Assembly (NCBI GenBank): GCA_049999805.1
Contig: JBNGIO010006373.1
Coordinates: 561,779-625,778, forward strand
Length of the DNA stretch: 64,000 nucleotides
Reading direction: 5' to 3'
Origin: Folioceros fuciformis
Lineage: Eukaryota > Anthocerotophyta > Anthocerotopsida > Anthocerotales
The notes under the pieces were generated by a model that was not told where the DNA came from, made no database searches, and saw nothing but the letters and a program-made list of their open reading frames with translations. The translations under genes and the position numbers were made by a program. Positions 28,398 to 35,997 of the stretch are shown piece after piece. Numbering within the stretch: the first letter of the stretch is position 1; every line of letters begins with the position of its first letter.

Positions 28398-31157
28398 CTA
28401 CTCACTCCCAAGATGCTTCGTATCGCCAACCGAAAAACTGTTCACCAGACCGTCCATGTCTGTCCACCAGCTCTGGCCTCGCTGCTTCCTAGCCCCAATT
28501 CCGATTCTTCTACCCTGTATCTCCCGTGCCTGCTCCCACATCTGGGCACCAGCATATACGTTGGACATCAACACATATGCTGCGGCATCTTTCTCGTCAA
28601 GCTTCAATGCCTCAGCAAAGGCAAGGAGTCCTATCTCCAGATTGCTCCACTTTTGGCAAGCACCCAAGAGAGTGTGCCAAGTAGACGCGTTAGGCGGCAC
28701 CGGCATGGTCTTGATCAAGGACAGTGACTCCTCCAGTCGGCCAGCACGGCCCAAGAGATCCACCATGCATGTGTAATGCTCAACCGTGGGCCTGATTCCA
28801 TGGTGCCTACTCATGGCGTCAAAGTACTCCTGGCCCTTCTCTAATAAACCCGTATGACTGCATACTGTTAATAAACACAGGAACGTGATGCTGTCTGGCT
28901 GGATGCCATCCACTATCATTGTCCGAATCAGGTCGAAGACTATTTCACTTCGTCCCTGAGATGTGTACCCTGCAATCAGCGCACTCCAGATGACGACATT
29001 TCTTTCAGGCAACGCATCGAAGACATGCTGTGCATCAACCATGCTGCCCGACTTGGCATACATGTTTATCAAACTGCTGGCTATGAAGAGATCATCTTGG
29101 AGCCCTTGTTCTTTAATGTGTGCATGAATCTGCCTCCCAAGCTGCAAAGCGGCCACATTAGCACATACCTGGAGGAGGCATGCAAATGTCACAGAGTCTG
29201 GTGTGATGATACCCTCGTCTTGCATGTTGAGATACAGACGAAGGGCTTCCTCACCCATGCCCTGCTGGGAGTACCCTGTTATCATAGCGGTCCAAGTCAC
29301 CACATCTTTCTGACCCAATTCATCAAAGACACTCCCGGCTTCCTCTAGGCTGCCACACTTTGTATACATGTCTACCAAGCAATTGCCTACAAACGCATCA
29401 GTTTGAAGTCCACATTGCCTAATTTGTGCATGAAGCTGCTTCCCCTGCCCCAAAGCTGAAGTACCCACAGTTCCACAGGCCTGTAGGAGGCAAATAAATG
29501 TCACAGAAGTAGGCACAACAGTGCCTTCTTCCATAGCACTGTAAAGATCAAGTGCGTCCTGCCCCATGCCCTTCTGCACATACCCTGCTATCATGGCATT
29601 CCACGTTACCACATCTTTTTCACCAAGTCTGTCAAACACCAGTTGCGCGTCTCTCAAGCTCCCACACTTTGCATACATGTTGACCAAACTGTTGGCTACA
29701 GACAAATCCGCTTGATGTCCACGCTCTCGAAGTTGTACATGAAGCTGCTTTCCTGTCTCCAAAGCCTCCATTCCCACATTCGCACATGCCTGGAGGAGGC
29801 ACACAAAAGTGACAGAATCAGGTGCGCTCATACCTTCTTCTTGCATTCTGCTGTAAAGAAGGAGGGCTTCCTGGCCCATGCCCTGGTGTGAATATCCTGC
29901 CATTAACGTAGTCCAGGTCACCACATTTTTTTGACCAAGTTGGTCAAACACTCTTCGAGCATCCTCCAAGTTGCCACACTTTGCGTACATGTTTATCAAA
30001 CTGTTGCCTACATACACATCTGTATCATGCCCTCGTTCTCTTATTTGTGCATGCAGCTGCTTTGCCCTCTCCAAAGCCCGGGTACCCACGCAAGCACATG
30101 CCTGCAGGAGAGACACAAACGTCACAGAGTTCGGTTCTACAATACCTTCCTCCTCCATAACGCTGTACAGATGAAGGGCTTCCTCCCCCATGCCGTGCTG
30201 GGAGTATCCTGCTATAATGGTACTCCATGTCACCACATCTTTCTCATCTCCAAGTCCATCAAAGACTCTTCGAGCATCTTCCAAGCTACCACATTTTGCA
30301 TACATGTCCACCAAGCAATTCCAAACAAACAACGTAGGCCTAACGTCACCAACCAAAATATCAGCATGTATCTGCTGACCAGATATCAAGTCTCCCTTCC
30401 GAGCACAAGCCTGAAGGGCTGCTACAAACACATACCCATCAGGCGTCACATCGGACCTGCGCATTCGATGATACAGTTGTATGGCCAACTTATCCTGTCC
30501 TTGTTTAACATGGGCGAAGATTATGGCTGACCATGTGAAGACATCTGGTTTGGCAACCTTGTCGAACACATCCATAGCTTCCTGCAGTCCCGCACGAGAC
30601 CCATACATGCGAACGATCTGGGTGCACAGGAACGTGTCCGACTCGTACCCCTTTTTCACAGTAAGAGCGTGAACACGGCGGCCCAGAGGCAGATCCTTCT
30701 GAGCCAAACATTCTTTAAGGACCGCATAAACTAGGGACTTGGAAACAGGACAGTCTTTGCGCACCAGAACTCCCAGAGCCTCGACAGCAGCAGTGACCTG
30801 CCTTAGCTTACATAGTTCGTTCACAGTTTCAGCCTTGACATCTTTTCCGTACCCTGCAGGCCAGAGATGGTTCTCGTCATCCACCACGGTCCATTTGGAG
30901 GACAGGGCAGCACAACCGATCTGCATATCCAAAGCCATCCACCTGAGACGGCTTGGACTATGTTTAGCCCAAAGACCTCTTAGTTTCCGTAAGCCCGAAG
31001 TCTGGCAAACGAGAGCTCCTCTAGCTTTTCTCATGCTCCATAGAAATCGATCGGCAAGATCCGTCTCCAACCAAACCGGTTGTCTTACAAAGACGCGACC
31101 TCTTCCTTTGCCAACGATTGGTGCATTGGAATGAGATGGGCAGGATCTTCTTCCCAT
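28398..31157 (-). CDS. PLS-class PPR protein, E subclass (array copy 4, expanded)
   Basis: Intronless; the first in-frame ATG I can support is 31157, giving 919 residues. It carries the shared N-block (VEALGVLVRKDCPVSKS, GRRVHALTVKKGYESDTFLC), six S-type repeats and the E region ending GQSWWTDMDGLVNSFSVGDTKHLG. One repeat has a unique one-residue insertion, GLGDEKDVVTWSTIIAGY, where the other copies read GLGEKD; this marks a decayed relative at 31583-31650. The conserved family start (MAIW) is present at 31230 but in another frame, so an indel in the leader seems to have replaced the ancestral presequence with a new one (MGRRSCPSHSNAP). Whether targeting still works is unknown. Confidence 0.9.
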   Translation of the reverse strand: MGRRSCPSHSNAPIVGKGRGRVFVRQPVWLETDLADRFLWSMRKARGALVCQTSGLRKLRGLWAKHSPSRLRWMALDMQIGCAALSSKWTVVDDENHLWPAGYGKDVKAETVNELCKLRQVTAAVEALGVLVRKDCPVSKSLVYAVLKECLAQKDLPLGRRVHALTVKKGYESDTFLCTQIVRMYGSRAGLQEAMDVFDKVAKPDVFTWSAIIFAHVKQGQDKLAIQLYHRMRRSDVTPDGYVFVAALQACARKGDLISGQQIHADILVGDVRPTLFVWNCLVDMYAKCGSLEDARRVFDGLGDEKDVVTWSTIIAGYSQHGMGEEALHLYSVMEEEGIVEPNSVTFVSLLQACACVGTRALERAKQLHAQIRERGHDTDVYVGNSLINMYAKCGNLEDARRVFDQLGQKNVVTWTTLMAGYSHQGMGQEALLLYSRMQEEGMSAPDSVTFVCLLQACANVGMEALETGKQLHVQLRERGHQADLSVANSLVNMYAKCGSLRDAQLVFDRLGEKDVVTWNAMIAGYVQKGMGQDALDLYSAMEEGTVVPTSVTFICLLQACGTVGTSALGQGKQLHAQIRQCGLQTDAFVGNCLVDMYTKCGSLEEAGSVFDELGQKDVVTWTAMITGYSQQGMGEEALRLYLNMQDEGIITPDSVTFACLLQVCANVAALQLGRQIHAHIKEQGLQDDLFIASSLINMYAKSGSMVDAQHVFDALPERNVVIWSALIAGYTSQGRSEIVFDLIRTMIVDGIQPDSITFLCLLTVCSHTGLLEKGQEYFDAMSRHHGIRPTVEHYTCMVDLLGRAGRLEESLSLIKTMPVPPNASTWHTLLGACQKWSNLEIGLLAFAEALKLDEKDAAAYVLMSNVYAGAQMWEQAREIQGRRIGIGARKQRGQSWWTDMDGLVNSFSVGDTKHLGSE

Positions 31158-31249
31158 GCATCCACCACTGTGTCGAATGCGAAGGTAGTATCCCCACAAC
31201 CGGTCCGGTTTCCGTGCTCCAAATGGCCATGACAATAATTGGCCGATAC

Positions 31250-31690
31250 CAAATACCGAAGACGGTCACCATTCGGACGCGTCGCGTTCTTCAAAATCCG
31301 ATCCTTCAAACGTGTGTTGTCCCATTCGAGGCTGCAAGAAGCTATGGATGTGCTCCACAAGGTGGACAGATCAAATGCCTTCACATCGTCTGATACATCC
31401 GATGATAATCACGGACAGGATAAGGTGACAGTGTATCATCAGATCTCCACGAAGCCTGATGCCTTGTGAAAGGGGGGCGGACGTGGGACAGACTTGAAAT
31501 CTAGCGCTCATGGTCTCGTTGGTGATGTTGATAAACCTTCATCTACTTGGTAGACATGCATGCAACATGTGGCAGCTAGGAAATGCGAAGACTGTTTGAC
31601 GGACTTGGAGATGAAAAGGATGTGGTCACATGGAGTTGCATGATCGCAGATACCCCCAGTAAGAAGGGGTACGAGTCGGACAAGTTCCTA
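31250..31690 (+). pseudogene. Inverted, scrambled PPR fragments (decayed)
   Basis: On the strand opposite to the array, short pieces of PPR coding sequence can be read: LQEAMDVLHKVDRSNAF and QDKVTVYHQISTKPDA (about 31330-31465), RRLFDGLGDEKDVVTWSCMIAD (about 31586-31651), then KKGYESDKFLPTT (about 31662-31700). They correspond to three parts of the array proteins, but the KKGYESD piece comes last, whereas in intact genes it comes first. The GLGDEKD variant is otherwise seen only in copy 4, so copy 4 or its ancestor is the likely source. Stops and frame changes separate the pieces. Confidence 0.75.
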
Positions 31691-34600
31691 CCCACGACAA
31701 CAAAAGCTATGCACCAGTCCGTCCATGTCTGTCCACCAGCTCTGCCCAGGCTGTTTCCATGCCCCAATTCCTTTCCTCCTTGCCTGCATCTTCCGTGCCT
31801 GCTCCCACATTTCAGCACCTGCATATATGCTCGACATCAACACAAATGCAGCGGCATCATTTTTGTCCAGCTTCAATGCCTCGTCAAATGCACGGAGTCC
31901 GACCTCCACATTGCTCCACGTTCGACATGCACCCAATAGGGTGTGCCAGACTGGCGCATTGGGCACTACAGGCAACGACCTTACCAAAGCCAACGATTCA
32001 TCCAGTCGGCCTTGACGACCCAAAAGATCCACCATGCAGGTGTAGTGCTCCACTGTGGGAGTGATGCCATAGTGTCTGGTCATCACTTCAAAGTACTCTT
32101 GTCCTTTTTCTAGTAGTCCTGTATGACTGCATACTGTTAGTACACTGAGGAACGTGATGCTGTCTGGCTGTATGCCATCCACGGTCATAAGCTGAAACAA
32201 GTCAAACACCTTTTCACTTTGTCCTTGGCAGGTGTATCCAGCAATCAGTGCACTCCAAATGACCACGTCTCTTCGTGGCAATGCATCAAACACCTGCTGT
32301 GCATCCACCATGCTTCCCGACTTTGAGTACATGTCTATCAAACTGCTGGCTACAGACAAATCTAGTTCGAGTCCCTGTTCTTTTATCTCTGCATGGAGCT
32401 GCCTTCCCAAATGCAAAGCAGCAACACTTGCACATGCCTGCAGGAGGCACACAAATGTCACAGAATCGGGTGTGACGGTGCCTTCTGCTTGCATGGCGAG
32501 GTACAATCGAATGGCTTCCTGATTCAAGCCCTGGTGGGAATATCCTGCTATCAAAGCAGTCCATGTCACCACATTCTTCTCAAGGAGAATATCGAACACG
32601 CCCTGAGCATCCTTGAGGCTGCCACACTTTGCATACATATTCACCAAACTGCTGGCTACGACTGCATCAGTCTGAAGTCCACGTTCTTTAATTTGGCCAT
32701 GCAGCTGCTTCCCCTTCTCCAGAGCCAGTGCGCCTACGCTTACACAAGCTTGTAGGAGGCACACAAATGTCACAGAATCCAGTCCAGCCGTGCCCCCTTC
32801 TTCCATAGCACTGTGGAGATGAAGGGCTTCCTGGCCCATCCCCTGCTGGGAGTACCCTGCTATCAGAGTAGTCCAAGTCACCACATCCTTCGAATCTAGG
32901 CCATCAAACACTCTTTGAGCATCTTCCAAGCAGCCACACTTTGCGTACATGTTTATTAAACTGTTGTCTATTAACACATCAGCTTGATGCCCTAGCTTTT
33001 TAAGTTGTGCATGAAGATGTCTTCCCTTCTCTAAGGCTGGGGAACCGACAGATGCACATGCCTGCAGGAGGCACGGAAATGCCACCGAAGCAGGTATAGA
33101 AGTGCCTTCGTCTTGCAGAGCCCTGTAAAGATGAAGTGCTGCTTCTAAGCTGCCACATTTAGCGTACATGGTAAGAAGGCTGCTCACTACAAGCGCTTCA
33201 GTCTGAAGTCCTTGTTCTCTGATTTGTGCATGCAGTTGCTTACCCGTCTCCCACGCTCCAGCCCCTATGCTTGCACATGCCTGCAGGAGACATACAAACG
33301 TCACAGAATTGGGGACTGCCATGCCTTCATTGGCCATGGTCCTGAAAAGCCAAAGAGCTTCCTGGCCCAAACCCTTGTGGGAATATCCTGCTATCATGGC
33401 ATTCCACGTCACGACTTCTTTCTGAGGAAGTTTATCAAACACGACGCGAGCATCCTCTATGCTGCCACATTTTGCATACATGTCCACCAAACTGCTGGCC
33501 ACACACACATCCGCCTCAAATCCTTGCTCTCTGATTTGTGCATGAAACTCCTTTCCTGTTTCCAAAGCCAGGGGTCCCACACTCCCACATGCCTGAAGAA
33601 TGCCAACAAATGTGACGGAATTTGGCGCAATCTTACCCTCTCCTTCCATAATCCGGTAGAGATGAAGGGCCTCAAGCCCCAAACCCTGCTGAGAGTAGCC
33701 TGCTATCATCGCACTCCAGGTCACCACATTTTTCTGACCCAGCCCATCAAACACAACCCGAGCATCCTCTAAGCTGCCACACTTTGCATACATATTTACC
33801 AAGCTGCTGCCTACAAATACATTGGCCTGAAGTCCTCGTTCTCTTATTTGTGCGTGAAGCTCCTCCCCTTTCTCCAAACCCAGGGTGCCAGCACTCGCAC
33901 ATGCCTGCAGGAGGCACGCAAATGTCACAGAATCAGGCTCAGCCATGCCTCCTTGCATAACACTGTACAGATTAAGCGCTTCCTTGCCCATGCCTTGCTG
34001 AGAATACCCTGCTATCATGGCATTCCACGTTACCACATCTTTTTCACCAAGACAGTCAAACACTTTCTGAGCGTCTGCCAAGCTGCCGCACTTTGCATAC
34101 ATGTCTACCAAACAGTTCCAGACAACCAAATGATGCTCAACTCCAGTGGCTAGCAAATCAGAGTGAACTTGCTGCCCAGTTTTCAGGTCTCCATGCTTGG
34201 CACAGGCCTGAAGGGCTGCCACAAATACATGGCCATCTGCCTTGACACTTGACTTGCGCATCCTGTGGTACAGTTCTATAGCTTGCTTACCTTGTCCCTG
34301 TTCAACATGTGCAGAAATTATGGCAGACCATGTGAAAGCATCTGGCCTGGCGACCATGTTGAATACATCTATGGCTTCTTGTAATTTGGCATGAGAAGCA
34401 TACATTCGAAGAATGTGGTTGCACAGAAACGTGTCCGACTCACGCCCATTCTTTAGGCTTAGAGCATGAACTCGGCGACCCAAAAGCAGATCCTTCGTAG
34501 TCAGACATTGCTTCAGGACCGTGTAGAAGTCAGATTGGGAAACATGAAAGCCTGTCCGCACCAGAACTCCCAGAGCCTCAACGGCCTCAGCGAGTTGCCC

Positions 34601-34948
34601 CTCCTGACGTCGACTGCCCAGAGTTTCAGCTGATACTGCCCTCTTGTATCCTGCACGACATCCCATCTGCATATCCACAGCATCCACCCGGGGCAATTCC
34701 GCATGCTGCTCCCTGATACTGCATCGTAGTATGGAGTCCGAGAAAAAATGCCGCCACGAGAGCTCGGGGCGATGACCTTCGGCGGACGGTGCATATGCAA
34801 CCAGACATACTGTTGGACGGGCTGGCTTCGCAGCGCTTCCTACAATACACGTCAAGGCATCACGTCGTTGGGTCCACGGCAGCTGTCCCCCCAACGGATC
34901 CTGTTGCCCTTTGATGAGTGACTCGACTGTCAAGCTCAAGACAGCCAT
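31688..34948 (-). CDS. PLS-class PPR protein, E subclass (array copy 5, largest)
   Basis: Intronless, about 1086 residues from the conserved start MAVLSLTVES at 34948 (the frame stays open to 35074). It has eight S-type repeats, the most in the array, between the shared N-block (GRRVHALSLKNGRESDTFLC) and E region (ending WWTDMDGLVHSFCCRG, with almost no tail). One module is truncated in frame: after TMYAKCGSLE the sequence jumps to AALHLYRALQDEG, missing about 30 residues that hold the rest of the S motif and the start of the next P motif. This looks like recombination between repeats. P motifs vary at the fifth position (VVTWN, VVTWS, VVTWT), which in PPR proteins helps set base preference. 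Likely binds a long organelle RNA site, target unknown. Confidence 0.92.
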   Translation of the reverse strand: MAVLSLTVESLIKGQQDPLGGQLPWTQRRDALTCIVGSAAKPARPTVCLVAYAPSAEGHRPELSWRHFFSDSILRCSIREQHAELPRVDAVDMQMGCRAGYKRAVSAETLGSRRQEGQLAEAVEALGVLVRTGFHVSQSDFYTVLKQCLTTKDLLLGRRVHALSLKNGRESDTFLCNHILRMYASHAKLQEAIDVFNMVARPDAFTWSAIISAHVEQGQGKQAIELYHRMRKSSVKADGHVFVAALQACAKHGDLKTGQQVHSDLLATGVEHHLVVWNCLVDMYAKCGSLADAQKVFDCLGEKDVVTWNAMIAGYSQQGMGKEALNLYSVMQGGMAEPDSVTFACLLQACASAGTLGLEKGEELHAQIRERGLQANVFVGSSLVNMYAKCGSLEDARVVFDGLGQKNVVTWSAMIAGYSQQGLGLEALHLYRIMEGEGKIAPNSVTFVGILQACGSVGPLALETGKEFHAQIREQGFEADVCVASSLVDMYAKCGSIEDARVVFDKLPQKEVVTWNAMIAGYSHKGLGQEALWLFRTMANEGMAVPNSVTFVCLLQACASIGAGAWETGKQLHAQIREQGLQTEALVVSSLLTMYAKCGSLEAALHLYRALQDEGTSIPASVAFPCLLQACASVGSPALEKGRHLHAQLKKLGHQADVLIDNSLINMYAKCGCLEDAQRVFDGLDSKDVVTWTTLIAGYSQQGMGQEALHLHSAMEEGGTAGLDSVTFVCLLQACVSVGALALEKGKQLHGQIKERGLQTDAVVASSLVNMYAKCGSLKDAQGVFDILLEKNVVTWTALIAGYSHQGLNQEAIRLYLAMQAEGTVTPDSVTFVCLLQACASVAALHLGRQLHAEIKEQGLELDLSVASSLIDMYSKSGSMVDAQQVFDALPRRDVVIWSALIAGYTCQGQSEKVFDLFQLMTVDGIQPDSITFLSVLTVCSHTGLLEKGQEYFEVMTRHYGITPTVEHYTCMVDLLGRQGRLDESLALVRSLPVVPNAPVWHTLLGACRTWSNVEVGLRAFDEALKLDKNDAAAFVLMSSIYAGAEMWEQARKMQARRKGIGAWKQPGQSWWTDMDGLVHSFCCRG

Positions 34949-35074
34949 GCCGGGCAGGAGCACGAGCTCACCGTGTGACACCCATCTGCCGCTGGGCAGA
35001 ATTGTGTACCGCACATGATGGACACTGCCATAACCAAGCTGGCCAACCAGCCCTGTGGGTAGGAAACAAAGCAA

Positions 35075-35997
35075 CGACCGTAATTTCCATGAGCCATTCC
35101 ATCGATGCCAATGACGGTGACATCTGACTTCAGAGTGAGCGGATGCCGAACATGCATCGGATCTCCGACCACCAAGCTCATGCAGTGCAGACTTCTAGCT
35201 TGTCACTTGCACCAGTTTCGATACCTGCCGAGCAATTGTGCTTGTCCATGTGGAAAACCGGGAGAGACGCTGTCCTTGCATGCAGCACGTGAAATGTGTC
35301 TTGATCAAGGAAGATGGAACGAACGAAAGATAGAAAAACGGCGTGCTCAGTCCACTTGCCGAAACATCCACGTTTCGTCAGCTGAGAGTACCATGCCCGG
35401 AAGCATCCCAAAGAGTGTCGATGCTGGCCCAGATACTCCCGAATTTTACATAAAAGTAGACTTTCCTGCCTACTTACACACGAGAGGACTTCCACTCGAC
35501 ACCAGCAGAAATATCCAGACGAAGAAAATGCGCGATTTTCTTCACTCGGCTCGTTGGGCCTTGCAGCACTCGAGGAAGGTAGTTAACCACGTGTAGTGTT
35601 CTACCATGAGGCTGTTGCAAGTTTTCGGACAGCTTCACGTATTCTTGGGCCTGTTCACAAGACCGATACAGGTGAATGAACACCCGATTGGCTGAGGGAG
35701 CTGGTTCAGGGAACACGTGCTTTGCCATTTCTGGGGCAGCAGACCTGGCTGGAGGCCAAACTAGCACCAAAGGGTGATCTTCTCTGACATAACCAGTATG
35801 GTTGTCAACTGACTTGAACCATCCATCTATTTAATCATGGGGCCGGCTCAATGACGTGGAGTTGGACTGTAATGTTCTTGGGTGATCTCCAGAGGGCCAA
35901 TCAGCTACGCAGCAACCTTCTCGGCAGCAGCAGCGTGACGGTAACTAGTCCACATTTTTCGTTCTTCAGTTTGCCAGGACACTGTGTCAGCCTTGCT
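35075..35997. other. Spacer between PPR copies 5 and 6 with a decayed PPR piece
   Basis: Holds the 5' flank of copy 5 and the 3' flank of copy 6. On the minus strand at about 35560-35680, sequence related to the array C-terminal region can be traced in changing frames: a GLVN...QEY-like stretch, then MVEHYTW where intact copies read TVEHYTCM. It is interrupted by stops and small indels. The rest is featureless. Confidence 0.55.
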
